From an uncultured Bacilli bacterium (GTDB lineage: Bacteria; Bacillota_I; Bacilli_A; RF39; UBA660): 36,275 nucleotides of DNA. Where the stretch lies: positions 1 through 36,275 of the forward strand of contig CAJTZW010000013.1 of NCBI GenBank assembly GCA_910584305.1, read 5' to 3'. The position numbers and the translations under genes were made by a program. Positions 14,737 to 22,930 of this stretch are shown here, piece by piece (within the stretch, counting starts at the first letter, position 1; each line of letters begins with the position of its first letter). The notes under the pieces are model-generated. The model was not told the DNA's origin and did no database searches. It saw only the letters and a list, made by a program, of their open reading frames with translations.

Positions 14737-14770
14737 TTGTTTTACTCCCTAATTAAAAAATTTTATAATT

Positions 14771-15025
14771 TTAATTTGATCCTGATTGCTTACCTGAACA
14801 TCCATCGCAATTCCCTTCACAAGTACAGTTAGGACTAACAAACCAGCAATCCCAATTAGTACAATCATCTCTTTCAATTCTTAATATTTTTTGTAAAACC
14901 TTTGGTGTTTCAAGTGGAAAGATAATTGCTTCCCCATTGAACAAAGTGTTTACTCTTCCTTGCAAAATTAAGCTATCTTCTCCTGTTAATAATAGATTAT
15001 TAGTATTAATTTCTAAATTTTTCAT
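14771..15025 (-). CDS. Candidate RiPP precursor, Cys-rich C terminus
   Basis: The 84-residue peptide splits into a Cys-free, leader-like part (1-54, with NTNNLLLTGEDSLILQGRVN and a hydrophobic patch FNGEAIIFPLE) and a Cys-rich tail. The tail has six Cys at 55, 60, 67, 69, 73 and 76 (CTNWDC, then CTCEGNCDGC), ending GKQSGSN. There is no signal peptide. GGAGGGATTGAT precedes the ATG and an extended -10 box TGGTATAAT lies just upstream. It does not look like SCIFF, although that family also has six Cys, and I cannot place it in a named family. The maturase gene follows by 34 bases, so the pair is a compact biosynthetic unit. Confidence 0.75.
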   Translation of the reverse strand: MKNLEINTNNLLLTGEDSLILQGRVNTLFNGEAIIFPLETPKVLQKILRIERDDCTNWDCWFVSPNCTCEGNCDGCSGKQSGSN

Positions 15026-15043
15026 ATCAATCCCTCCATCTTC

Positions 15044-15082
15044 ATTATACCACGTTCTTTCAAATTATGGATATAATTCAAA
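15044..15082. repeat. Direct repeat, PBP-proximal copy
   Basis: ATTATACCA (15044-15052), an 11-base insert, then ATTATGGATATAATTCAAA (15064-15082), identical over 19 bases to 13378-13396. The 19-mer spans the PBP stop codon, and the 9-mer is the minus-strand TGGTATAAT that serves as -10 of the RiPP precursor. Confidence 0.85.
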
Positions 15083-17143
15083 ATATTTTTCACTTACTCT
15101 AGTAGCAATTCTTTTATTGACACTTGTCTGATATGTACTATTATTATCATAATGATAGATATCTGGGGATACCACTGTAAACGTTACTCTTGGGTTATCA
15201 TATGGTGCATATCCTACAAATGTGTTTGTTACTGTTTCTTTATCAATTTTGCCATCACCATCTGTATCAAGAAAGCTTTGGCTTGTTCCCGTTTTTCCTG
15301 CTGGACTATATTTTCTATCAATGTATCCTGAACCCGTTCCCCCATATGATAGTACTGCCTGAAATCCTAATTTAACCCTATCTAAATATTCTGACTTGGT
15401 ATCTACTTGGTTTAGGATGATTGGCTCTGCTTGATATAATAAGTTGGTTAATTTTTCATCTTCACTGGAATATACCTCTTTTAATAAATATGGTTGTAAT
15501 CTCGTTCCATTGTTTGCAATGGTTCCAATGTATTGTGAAAGTTGGATTGGTGTATAATTGTCATATTGTCCAATAGCAAAATCTAATAACAATCCGCCTT
15601 CATTTTTAGTTCCCTTATATCCGGCAATTTCATTTGGTAAATCAATTCCTGTCTTGACTCCTAATCCAAATTCTGCGAATGTGTTTCGGTATATATCAAA
15701 TGCATCGTTTGCAACTTTAAACGGTGTATTATATGTATATAAAAGTCCTCCAACTTTCATTGCTGTATAAAATTGGTATGTATTAGAAGACTGCTTTAGT
15801 GCGGTAATATCATCTAATAACCCTAAGGGTTTCCAAGAACATTTTTCTGGTGCTCCAGCCAATTTAACACAAGTATCATATCTTTGCTCCCCGATGGTAA
15901 GTGCACCTGTATTATACCCAACAATATGAGAAGCTCCCTTTACCACAGATCCAACTGTAACTGGTGAAGTAATAATTCCTGGCGTATAATCTAAAAAACT
16001 ATATTCTCCATTACTCTCTACAATTTGTTTCCCTGCCATTGCTAAAATTTCTCCTGTTGTAGGATCTGCTACAACTACAAATGAGCGGTTGTAATATTCT
16101 GTATTGGCCTCATTCTTTGTTTTCAGTAATTCTTCTTTTAAGATATCTTCTATGGCTTGTTGTAATGTAATATCAATTGTTAAAACAATGTCATTTCCCC
16201 TATGTCCTTCTGACAATAAGGTTCTATCCCCACCAGATTTTACTACGTACACATCTTTGGTCCCTTTTAAATAGTTATCATACATATATTCAATATAACT
16301 TGTTCCTACACGATCGTTTAGACTATAACCTTTTTCTAGATAGTAGTCTTTTAAATCAGCGGGAATCCCTGTTTCACTACTAGATACACTACCTAAAATC
16401 GTCTTAAGAGTATCCCCGTAAATATATGTTCGATTCCAATCCAATCTCGTATCAAAGCCATCTAGAGTCTCTATGCTACTGGCTATTAGAGCATATTCTT
16501 CATCTGTAACATCTTTATTTTTTATAATTTTCTCTGCATAGGAATATCCATTATTCATTAAATAATAAATATATGCAGCTTCTCTATCCCTATCTGTAAG
16601 TATGCTTAATTCTTCCTCTGTAACCCTTTCCAATTTTAGATTTTCTATATCTGCTGAAGTTAGTTTTCTTTCTTCAACTTGTTTCCATTCTGATTCTGTA
16701 ATCCTTTGATTTGCTTCACTACTATGATTTTTTACCCAAAAAGTTCTTATCATATAGTCTGTTAATTTATTAGTAGGAACCTCAATTAAATCCGCTACTA
16801 TATAGGCACTTTCTAGTTCTTTGGAAATAGATACATTGGTTGGCTTCTTATATAAAATGACTTTGTTTGGTTCATTATCAACGATTAACTTATAATTTCT
16901 ATCATAGATTCTACCTCGTGGGGCGGTGTTTCCTGTTACCGTATTTTGGGTAAGCTCTACAAGTTTTTCCTGGTATTGCTTACATTCAATAACTTGAATA
17001 TAGAATAAATTCACGAACAATACAGTAATTACTAAAGTAATAAGGACAATTAGTATATTATATCTTTTTTCGATTATTTCTTTGATATCTTTATATTTTT
17101 TGTAATAATTATACTTTAATTTTTTATTGAAGTGCATTTTCAT
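15065..17143 (-). CDS. Class B penicillin-binding protein (PBP2/PBP3-type transpeptidase)
   Basis: A membrane-anchored peptidoglycan transpeptidase of 692 residues. It has a short cytoplasmic N terminus, one transmembrane helix (about 30-50, NILIVLITLVITVLFVNLFYIQ), and the dimerisation domain starting APRGRIYDRN. The transpeptidase domain carries the Ser of SVVK (TVGSVVKGAS), SSN (KQSSNTYQ) and KTG (AGKTGTSQ), all intact. Gene order SOD-PBP-(rpmG) matches staphylococcal pbp3, a family that serves the elongation machinery. The start overlaps the SOD gene by 20 bases; an in-frame ATG at 17137 is the alternative and neither has a strong ribosome site. Its last codons are duplicated 1.69 kb downstream. 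Confidence 0.92.
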   Translation of the reverse strand: MKMHFNKKLKYNYYKKYKDIKEIIEKRYNILIVLITLVITVLFVNLFYIQVIECKQYQEKLVELTQNTVTGNTAPRGRIYDRNYKLIVDNEPNKVILYKKPTNVSISKELESAYIVADLIEVPTNKLTDYMIRTFWVKNHSSEANQRITESEWKQVEERKLTSADIENLKLERVTEEELSILTDRDREAAYIYYLMNNGYSYAEKIIKNKDVTDEEYALIASSIETLDGFDTRLDWNRTYIYGDTLKTILGSVSSSETGIPADLKDYYLEKGYSLNDRVGTSYIEYMYDNYLKGTKDVYVVKSGGDRTLLSEGHRGNDIVLTIDITLQQAIEDILKEELLKTKNEANTEYYNRSFVVVADPTTGEILAMAGKQIVESNGEYSFLDYTPGIITSPVTVGSVVKGASHIVGYNTGALTIGEQRYDTCVKLAGAPEKCSWKPLGLLDDITALKQSSNTYQFYTAMKVGGLLYTYNTPFKVANDAFDIYRNTFAEFGLGVKTGIDLPNEIAGYKGTKNEGGLLLDFAIGQYDNYTPIQLSQYIGTIANNGTRLQPYLLKEVYSSEDEKLTNLLYQAEPIILNQVDTKSEYLDRVKLGFQAVLSYGGTGSGYIDRKYSPAGKTGTSQSFLDTDGDGKIDKETVTNTFVGYAPYDNPRVTFTVVSPDIYHYDNNSTYQTSVNKRIATRVSEKYFELYP

Positions 17144-17732
17144 ATAATGAATTTACTACATCAAAGTCTATAATCTCAAAAAAATTATTGATATATTGTG
17201 CTTTATTATTTTGATATTCTAAATAGTAAGCGTGTTCCCACAAATCAATTGTCATAATGGGTATCATATTGTATGTATATGGAGTCTCTTGGTTTGAAGT
17301 ATTGATAATTTGTAATTCATTTTGATTTACAACCAAAAAAGTATATCCAGATCCTACAACTAAATTCGCATTTCTTATAAATTCTTTTTTAAAATTTTCA
17401 AAGGATCCATATTTACGGTCTATTGCTTCTTTTAATTTTCCTTTTGGCTTCGTATTTCTATTTGGGCTTATATTTTTAAAATACAACTCATGATTTAAAA
17501 CGCCTCCCACATTATATAGAATATCTCCACGGGCTTCTAAGGGAAACTCATCAATATGATTTGGTAGTTCATTTAATGGATACTTAAAGTCATAATTCTG
17601 TTGTTCTAAAAGTGTATTTAATTTTTTTAAATATCCCATATAGTGATTATTATAATGAATTCCTACAGTACGTGTATCTATGTAGGGTTCTAAATCGGAA
17701 TATTCATAAGAAAGTGGTTCTACTTTATACAT
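17124..17732 (-). CDS. Iron/manganese superoxide dismutase family
   Basis: The 202 residues contain the four metal ligands of Fe/Mn SOD: His26 (GIHYNNHYMGY), His81 (GGVLNHELYF), Asp163 and His167 (TIDLWEHAYYLEYQN). The core GSGYTFLVV replaces the common GSGWAWLV, and the second His of the usual FHH is Tyr, so the protein is divergent, but its active site looks intact. It would convert superoxide to peroxide and oxygen in the cytosol. AGAGGTGAAAGT precedes the ATG. It overlaps the PBP gene and is probably co-transcribed with it. Confidence 0.88.
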   Translation of the reverse strand: MYKVEPLSYEYSDLEPYIDTRTVGIHYNNHYMGYLKKLNTLLEQQNYDFKYPLNELPNHIDEFPLEARGDILYNVGGVLNHELYFKNISPNRNTKPKGKLKEAIDRKYGSFENFKKEFIRNANLVVGSGYTFLVVNQNELQIINTSNQETPYTYNMIPIMTIDLWEHAYYLEYQNNKAQYINNFFEIIDFDVVNSLYENALQ

Positions 17733-17812
17733 ACTTTCACCTCTACTCTATCTTATTATATATTGTTTACATTATTCACAATTTTAAACATATAATAAAT
17801 AGAGGTGACAAT

Positions 17813-18076
17813 GTGATTAAAAAATTCATTCAAAAACGCATCGAAAAACTAACTATACAGGATATTTATGACTTTGCTACTAAAAACGGTATTTCTTTAA
17901 AAGAAAATGAAGCGAAAATTATCTATTCCCATATTCAACAGGATTGGGAAGAACTTATTTTTCAGGACCACAAACGTATTTTAAAACTGGAACAAGATTC
18001 TTTAGAACATGCTACCTACGAGAAGATTGAGGAACTCATTGTTCTTTTTAAAAATAAATATAAAAATTATTTATAA
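17813..18076 (+). CDS. DUF2624 (YqfT-like) small protein, GTG start
   Basis: The 87 residues (VIKKFIQKRIEKLTIQDIYDFATKNGISLKENEAKIIYSHI and on) match the helical DUF2624 family of Bacilli. In B. subtilis the family member YqfT lies next to the endonuclease IV gene yqfS, as here. The reading frame is open from further upstream, but AGAGGTGACAAT places the start at GTG 17813 (the overlapping ATG is followed at once by a stop). It converges with nfo and overlaps its 3' end by 10 bases. Function unknown. Confidence 0.85.
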   Translation: MIKKFIQKRIEKLTIQDIYDFATKNGISLKENEAKIIYSHIQQDWEELIFQDHKRILKLEQDSLEHATYEKIEELIVLFKNKYKNYL

Positions 18077-18978
18077 AATGTACGGATATCTTCAATTAAA
18101 TTTGAATTATATCTTTTTTTGCGAATCATGTCTATCTCAATCTTATATGGTGGATAGATTTTTTCTTTAGAGTCATCAGTAGAAGTAACATATGGGGTCT
18201 CTAGTATTTTTGGAATATCCCTTAATTTTTCATGATAAATAATATGTAATAGATTATCAAAGCCTATATATCCCATTCCTATATTTTCATGGCGATCTTT
18301 ATGGCTTTCTCTCACATTTTTACTATCATTTATATGTACACAATATAAATATTTTAATCCAATAATTGTATCGAACTGTGTTAATACTTCATCAAAATTT
18401 GTTACATCATATCCAGCGTCATGAATATGACATGTATCTAGGCATATACCAATATTATCTTTTTTTTCAACTCCATCGATAATTCTCTTTAATTCTTCAA
18501 AGTTTCTTCCACATTCTGTCCCTTTCCCTGCCATTGTTTCTAATAGAATTCTAACAGATGTATCTTTCTTTAAAACTAAGTTTAAGCCATCAATAATACT
18601 TTGGAGTCCCTCTTCTAACTCTAGATTTACATGACTTCCTGGGTGTAGAACCATTTTATCGAAGCCTAAGTTTTCTACTCTATCGATTTCTTGCCTTAAA
18701 AAGGCTACAGCAAAATTAAATTTTTCGCCTGTAGATGCTAAATTAATGATATAGGGTGCATGTACAATGACATTTCTTGGGTCTATATGATTTTCTTTCA
18801 TTAACTTTTTAGCTTCTTTTGTAAGCTCTATATCTATTTCACTACGAGATGTATTTTGCGGAGCACCTGTGTAAAACATAAATGCATTCGCCCCATAAGA
18901 TATTGCTTCTTTTACACTTCCTACCAATTGATCATTTTTCTTAAAGGATACATGTGATCCTATGATTAATTCTTCCAT
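18067..18978 (-). CDS. nfo: Endonuclease IV (AP endonuclease)
   Basis: Cleaves the backbone 5' of abasic sites during base excision repair. The 303-residue TIM-barrel protein has all zinc ligands of the family: His73 (VHAPY), His112 (LHPGSH), Glu147 (LETMAGKG), Asp181 and His184 (LDTCHIHDAGYD), His215 (VHINDSK), Asp228 and His230 (DRHENIG) and Glu260 (LETP). Family signatures GICLDTCH and HPGSH are clear. AGAGGTAATTT precedes the ATG. In Bacillus spores this enzyme repairs DNA at germination; a similar role here is inference. Confidence 0.96.
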   Translation of the reverse strand: MEELIIGSHVSFKKNDQLVGSVKEAISYGANAFMFYTGAPQNTSRSEIDIELTKEAKKLMKENHIDPRNVIVHAPYIINLASTGEKFNFAVAFLRQEIDRVENLGFDKMVLHPGSHVNLELEEGLQSIIDGLNLVLKKDTSVRILLETMAGKGTECGRNFEELKRIIDGVEKKDNIGICLDTCHIHDAGYDVTNFDEVLTQFDTIIGLKYLYCVHINDSKNVRESHKDRHENIGMGYIGFDNLLHIIYHEKLRDIPKILETPYVTSTDDSKEKIYPPYKIEIDMIRKKRYNSNLIEDIRTFYK

Positions 18979-19011
18979 AAATTACCTCTTTTCTTTTACC
19001 ATTATACCATA

Positions 19012-19040
19012 ATAAAAATACATATCCTATGTATTTTTAT
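19012..19040 (-). terminator. Terminator of the 19037 gene
   Basis: An 11-bp stem AAAAATACATA/TATGTATTTTT with a 3-base loop (19014-19038) starts at the stop codon and ends in a T run on the minus strand. Confidence 0.75.
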
Positions 19041-19510
19041 GATTCACTTACACATGTATATCGATTGCTTGATAGATATTTTCTTAAATCAGCATAGTTT
19101 GAAGGAAATCCTGTTGTAGATGTATCTTTAACCGTTACAACATAATTTTCTTCATCATATATAACATTTTCTAGTGGTAGAGTAAGTATTTGTAACATAT
19201 GATTATATTCATCTGATGAATACACTTGGTATCTTATTTCAGAATTGGTAGAGCTTACATTGCCACTTTCATCAAATTTAAATAATACAGATTCATATTT
19301 TGTATACCCATAAAATTCATCATACATAGGCCCATAAGAGCATTGATATGAACTTGGTATTTCAGGTTCCTTGACCTCTTCTTCCACTATAGAGTGATTT
19401 GATTTCCAAAAAATATGATTTAGATTCTGGAGACTCATCACTGCCACAAGCAATATTATTATACATAGTATAATAGGAATTATATTTTTCTTTTCTTGTT
19501 TCTTTTCCAT
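19037..19510 (-). CDS. Hypothetical single-pass membrane protein
   Basis: Not recognised. From MEKKQEKKN the 157 residues begin with a basic cytoplasmic tip, one transmembrane helix (about 10-28, IIPIILCIIILLVAVMSLQ), an acidic linker (EEEVKEPEIP), and an extracellular domain of about 100 residues. That domain has alternating strands (YESVLFKFDESGNVSSTN, ENYVVTVKD) and two Cys that could form a disulfide. Its start was chosen because AGAGGTGCGATA precedes this ATG; the upstream in-frame ATG at 19549 has no ribosome site. It follows the DUF421 gene by about 50 bases and may be co-transcribed with it. Confidence 0.75.
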   Translation of the reverse strand: MEKKQEKKNIIPIILCIIILLVAVMSLQNLNHIFWKSNHSIVEEEVKEPEIPSSYQCSYGPMYDEFYGYTKYESVLFKFDESGNVSSTNSEIRYQVYSSDEYNHMLQILTLPLENVIYDEENYVVTVKDTSTTGFPSNYADLRKYLSSNRYTCVSES

Positions 19511-19563
19511 TATCGCACCTCTATGCCATAATATATCATAAAACCCCAATTCTTACAAATCAA

Positions 19564-20193
19564 TTATAAAACTTCTGTCTTTTTTATAATATATGTCTTC
19601 TCTTTCGTATAAAAGGCATAAAATATATCTTCCAGTTCCAAGTGTTCCTTTTTGAGAAAGTTTTGAATCCATGTTCTATCTTTCTTTATCTCTTTTAATA
19701 CATTATAATCAATTACTCCATCTAAAATAAAAGGCATAGGATAAGCGTCACTATTTTGAAAGACTGATAGAGTACCGCTATTTTCAAGTACTGCATAATC
19801 TACTTCTTCTAGACTTTTGATTCCCTTTTCCCTAAGTTGTGTAATTAAATCATCTAAAGTATATCGAAGTTTGGTCATCATTGTGAAATTCACTTTTCCG
19901 TTTTTTATGATTACACTTGGCTTGCCATCAATAAAGTTTCGAATGGATTCGCTTTTTAAACTAATGAAACTAATTGCCATTTCACAAAGTACGAGGACAA
20001 TGATTGGAACTATCGATACTAAAATAGACGTTTCTATATTTTCTATTGAAAGAGCTGCCAACTCTGCTATTAAAACGGTTACTATAAGATCACCTATACC
20101 TAGTTCTCCTACTTCTTTTTTTCCCATAATTCGGTACATTATAATAATAAAGAAATATAAAAGAAATGTTTTTACTGCAATTATTATATACAT
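19564..20193 (-). CDS. YetF-type DUF421 membrane protein
   Basis: The 209 residues have three N-terminal transmembrane helices with the family signature YRIMGKKEVGELGIGDLIVTVLIAELAA. A soluble domain follows, with FIDGKPSVIIKNGKVN, LRYTLDDLITQLREKGIKSLEEVDYAVLENSGTLSVF, as in YetF/YcaP. Some DUF421 proteins of Bacillus spores (2Duf, YetF-related) influence membrane properties and heat or germination behaviour, which would fit a spore former, but no direct role can be read here. AATAGGTGATCTT precedes the ATG. It is divergent from the YrzE-like gene with about 70 bases between start codons. Confidence 0.9.
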   Translation of the reverse strand: MYIIIAVKTFLLYFFIIIMYRIMGKKEVGELGIGDLIVTVLIAELAALSIENIETSILVSIVPIIVLVLCEMAISFISLKSESIRNFIDGKPSVIIKNGKVNFTMMTKLRYTLDDLITQLREKGIKSLEEVDYAVLENSGTLSVFQNSDAYPMPFILDGVIDYNVLKEIKKDRTWIQNFLKKEHLELEDIFYAFYTKEKTYIIKKTEVL

Positions 20194-20265
20194 AAGATCA
20201 CCTATTCTATTATGGTTTTATGTATATTTTTTATTCAATGAATATACTTTATTAGGAGGGATTTT

Positions 20266-20637
20266 ATGAATTATCTAAAAAAAGTTGGGATTTCGTTACT
20301 CTATATTATAGGAATTATCCTTGTTGCAACAATGATAATCTCTATCTTTAACTATTTTAATGTTATAAATGGAAAAGCATTAACCGTTTCCAAAATTTTA
20401 ATATGTGTTATTTCTTTATTTACTGGAGGATTTATTATTGGTAAAAAGGCTACTAAAAAAGGATGGCTAGAGGGGCTTAAATTGAGTACAATTTTTCTCA
20501 TCTTATTAGTTTTATTTAATTACTTGGGTTTAAGAAATACACCTCAAATTAAAAATGTAATTTATTACTTAATTATGATAGCATCATGTATATTTGGAAG
20601 TATTATTGGCATTAATAAAAAAATTGACAATCCATAA
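20266..20637 (+). CDS. TIGR04086/YrzE-like membrane protein
   Basis: The 123 residues have four transmembrane segments (about 8-28, 41-61, 70-87, 98-115). The layout, with LTVSKILICVISLFTGGFIIGKKATKKGWLEGLKLS in the middle, matches the TIGR04086 family; B. subtilis YrzE is encoded near tgt, as this one is. Function unknown. AGGAGGGATTTT precedes the ATG at 20266. The kinase-like gene follows on the same strand by 30 bases. Confidence 0.82.
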   Translation: MNYLKKVGISLLYIIGIILVATMIISIFNYFNVINGKALTVSKILICVISLFTGGFIIGKKATKKGWLEGLKLSTIFLILLVLFNYLGLRNTPQIKNVIYYLIMIASCIFGSIIGINKKIDNP

Positions 20638-20667
20638 AAATCATTTATAATTATAATAGGTGATACT

Positions 20668-21477
20668 ATGAAACGGTTCAATTTGACCCTTCCACAACTC
20701 CAGAACATTATGACAAAAGAGAATTTTGTTAATGATGGTTCTGAAGGATTGATATTTAGACTTCCGGATGAAAAGGACTCTCTTTCTGATGAAAAGGACT
20801 CTCTTTCTGATGAAAAGGACGTTCTTTTTAAAATTTATAGACAGTTCAAAGTTCCCAAAAATTTTGTTCAAAAAGTAGAGGCATTTTATAATTGTGTTGA
20901 TTTAGATGATATTATTGTGAGACCTCAGGCTTTACTTACAGTCAATAAGACACTGCCCATTGGAGTTGTTATGAAAAATGAAGGACTTTCATTAAGAGAA
21001 GCAAATCTAGAGTTTAAAGAGAAGGTGGAAGCTTTAGAGCAATGCAAGAAAATCATCATTCGATTACATGAAAAGGGCATTATTCTTGGCGATATCAAAT
21101 TAGAGAACTTTTTATATAAAAATGGTAGGGTTAAAATATGTGATATTTTGAGTGCTAAAATAGGTCAATACGAAATTACAAACAAGAATACAGTTGCAAT
21201 ATATCATGAAAGTGTTCACCATGTTGTAGATGAAAATACAGATATTCAAGCTTTTAATTATATGACATATTTGTTTTTAAAATATGGTGATTTAAAATTT
21301 TCTAAAAGAAAATTTATTCATGAGTTTCGAAAAATCCTACAAGAGGATTTACAACGCCAGGGTGTTCCACGTTACTATGATAATAATTCTAAAGATGTTT
21401 TAGAAAACATTTATCAAGCAGATAAAAATGAAAAAATAGAAGATGAATTTCTACTAGATCATTTAATGTATATTTAA
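20668..21477 (+). CDS. Protein-kinase-like protein with tandem repeat in N-lobe
   Basis: The 269 residues fit a small protein kinase fold: Gly-rich loop DGSEGLIFRL (about 23-32), ATP-binding Lys55 in VLFKIY, catalytic loop LGDIKLENFL with Asp142 and Asn147, and metal-binding Asp159 in KICDILS, in place of DFG. The HRD motif is LGD. There is no membrane segment. Residues 34-51 are a tandem DEKDSLS repeat between the Gly-rich loop and Lys55. An AGGTGATACT ribosome site precedes the ATG. Substrate unknown; small cytosolic kinases of this type are often accessory. It shares a two-gene transcript with the YrzE-like gene and ends at a strong terminator. Confidence 0.78.
   Translation: MKRFNLTLPQLQNIMTKENFVNDGSEGLIFRLPDEKDSLSDEKDSLSDEKDVLFKIYRQFKVPKNFVQKVEAFYNCVDLDDIIVRPQALLTVNKTLPIGVVMKNEGLSLREANLEFKEKVEALEQCKKIIIRLHEKGIILGDIKLENFLYKNGRVKICDILSAKIGQYEITNKNTVAIYHESVHHVVDENTDIQAFNYMTYLFLKYGDLKFSKRKFIHEFRKILQEDLQRQGVPRYYDNNSKDVLENIYQADKNEKIEDEFLLDHLMYI
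20767..20820 (+). repeat. 21-bp tandem repeat in the kinase-like gene
   Basis: Two perfect 21-bp copies (20767-20787, 20788-20808) and a 12-base partial third copy, in frame, encoding DEKDSLS, DEKDSLS, DEKD. Confidence 0.95.
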
Positions 21478-21510
21478 AAAGTTCCAATGGATAACCTTTG
21501 GAACTTTTAT
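21475..21510. terminator. Bidirectional terminator between the kinase-like gene and tgt
   Basis: An 11-bp stem AAAAGTTCCAA/TTGGAACTTTT (21477-21487 with 21498-21508) with a 10-base loop and T runs on both strands, between convergent genes. Confidence 0.85.
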
Positions 21511-21517
21511 AATAGAA

Positions 21518-22639
21518 TTAATTTTCTACATTATTCTGGTACTTCTCTATAAAATTTCTTTTATATTCTTGGAATGTATTATTTTTGATTGATTCTCTTA
21601 TTTCTTCTACTTCCTTTATTAAAAATCTTATATTATGAATAGATAAAAGTCTTCCCCCTAGGGATTCATTACAAGTAATTAAATGTCTAACATAGGCCTT
21701 CGTATAGTGTTTACAAGTATAGCAATCGCAAGTCTCTTCAATTGGGGTAAAATCTTCTTTATATTTAGCATTCTTTATATTTAATTTTCCATACCTTGTG
21801 AATGCATTTCCATGTCTTGCTATCCTTGTTGGAAGTACACAATCAAACATATCAATTCCCCGTTCTACGCCTTCTAAAATATCAACAGGATCCCCAACTC
21901 CCATTAAATATCTCGGTTTATCTTCTGGCAAATATTTAATAGCATCGTCAATCATTTTATACATCGTTTTTTTATCTTCACCAACACTTGTTCCGCCAAT
22001 GGAATATCCATCAAAACCAAGTTTAACAGTTTCTATAGCGGACCAATTTCTTAAATCTTCATATTCTCCCCCTTGGACAATACCAAATAAAGATTGGTTT
22101 TCATTTTGGTGAACGGAAAGACCCCTTTTAGCCCAACGCAAGGTTCTTTCCGTACTCCTTTTCGCATATTCATATGTAGCTGGATATGGAATACATTCAT
22201 CAAAACTCATTGCAATATCACTATCTAATTTATTTTGTATTTGAATAGAAAGTTCAGGAGTTAAAAATAATTCTTTACCATCTAAATGGCTTTTGAAACG
22301 AACACCCTCTTCAACAATATCTTTATTCTTATTTTTGGTCAGCGAAAAGACTTGAAAACCGCCACTGTCTGTTAGAATTGGACCATTCCAATTCATAAAT
22401 TTGTGAAGTCCTCCCGCTTTTGCTACTATATCTTCCCCTGGGCGCAACCATAAATGGTACGTGTTGGATAAAATAACACCACTATGCATTTCTTTTAATT
22501 CCTCTGGGGTTAACGTTTTTACATTTGCAAGGGTTCCAACTGGCATAAACATAGGAGTTTCATAACTACCATAATTGGTGTGTAAAATACCATAACGAGC
22601 GTTTTTGTCTTTACACTGTAATTCATATTTTATTTTCAC
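21518..22639 (-). CDS. tgt: Queuine/preQ1 tRNA-guanine transglycosylase, GTG start
   Basis: Exchanges guanine-34 of GUN tRNAs for the queuosine precursor. The 373 residues contain the proton-acceptor Asp in DSGGFQVFSL, the nucleophile Asp in the block VERGIDMFDCVLPTRIARHGNAFT, and the zinc site CDCYTCKHYTKAYVRH. The reading frame extends upstream, but AGGATGTGATA places the start at GTG 22639 (VKIKYELQ), and similarity to the family begins there. A TATAAT lies close upstream. No other queuosine genes are in the window, so whether preQ1 is made or salvaged cannot be seen. Confidence 0.95.
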   Translation of the reverse strand: MKIKYELQCKDKNARYGILHTNYGSYETPMFMPVGTLANVKTLTPEELKEMHSGVILSNTYHLWLRPGEDIVAKAGGLHKFMNWNGPILTDSGGFQVFSLTKNKNKDIVEEGVRFKSHLDGKELFLTPELSIQIQNKLDSDIAMSFDECIPYPATYEYAKRSTERTLRWAKRGLSVHQNENQSLFGIVQGGEYEDLRNWSAIETVKLGFDGYSIGGTSVGEDKKTMYKMIDDAIKYLPEDKPRYLMGVGDPVDILEGVERGIDMFDCVLPTRIARHGNAFTRYGKLNIKNAKYKEDFTPIEETCDCYTCKHYTKAYVRHLITCNESLGGRLLSIHNIRFLIKEVEEIRESIKNNTFQEYKRNFIEKYQNNVEN

Positions 22640-22675
22640 ACTATCACATCCTATTTTAATTATACATATTTTTAT

Positions 22676-22701
22676 ATAGAAAAACAAGGGATTTCCTTGT
22701 T
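22676..22701 (-). terminator. Terminator of the murF operon
   Basis: A 7-bp stem AACAAGG/CCTTGTT with a 5-base loop (22683-22701) and a short T run follows the stop of the 22700 gene on the minus strand. Confidence 0.65.
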
Positions 22702-22930
22702 ACTTACTCTTTGGAGAATTCTCATTTTTCTTCAAGTTAAGAATTGCTTTTGCTATATCATAATCTCTTAATCTTTTTTGAATTGAATCGATTATTTTTA
22801 ACGTTACTTGTACCTCATTTGTTTTATTTTGATTATGAAATTCTGACAATTGCTGAATATAGTTTTGATATTCATCCTCTAGATGACTTTCTTCGTTATC
22901 CATTATATCATAGGCGATACCCCTTAGCAA
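22700..22930 (-). CDS. Small hypothetical helical protein downstream of murF
   Basis: Not recognised. The 76 residues are charged and helical (EDEYQNYIQQLSEFHNQNKTNEVQVTLKIIDSIQKRLRDYDIAKAILNLKKN), perhaps a small coiled-coil protein. The chosen start is TTG at 22930, overlapping the murF stop by 7 bases with AAGGGA six bases upstream, which suggests coupled translation. The alternative is ATG at 22903 (MDNEESHL), which has a ribosome-like AAGGGG only at long spacing. A terminator follows, so it closes the murF unit. Confidence 0.65.
   Translation of the reverse strand: MLRGIAYDIMDNEESHLEDEYQNYIQQLSEFHNQNKTNEVQVTLKIIDSIQKRLRDYDIAKAILNLKKNENSPKSK

Noticed and set aside
20641..20871. An open frame on the minus strand with repeats VLFIRKR
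   Set aside because: It is the antisense of the tandem repeat in the kinase-like gene; the plus-strand kinase motifs explain the region.
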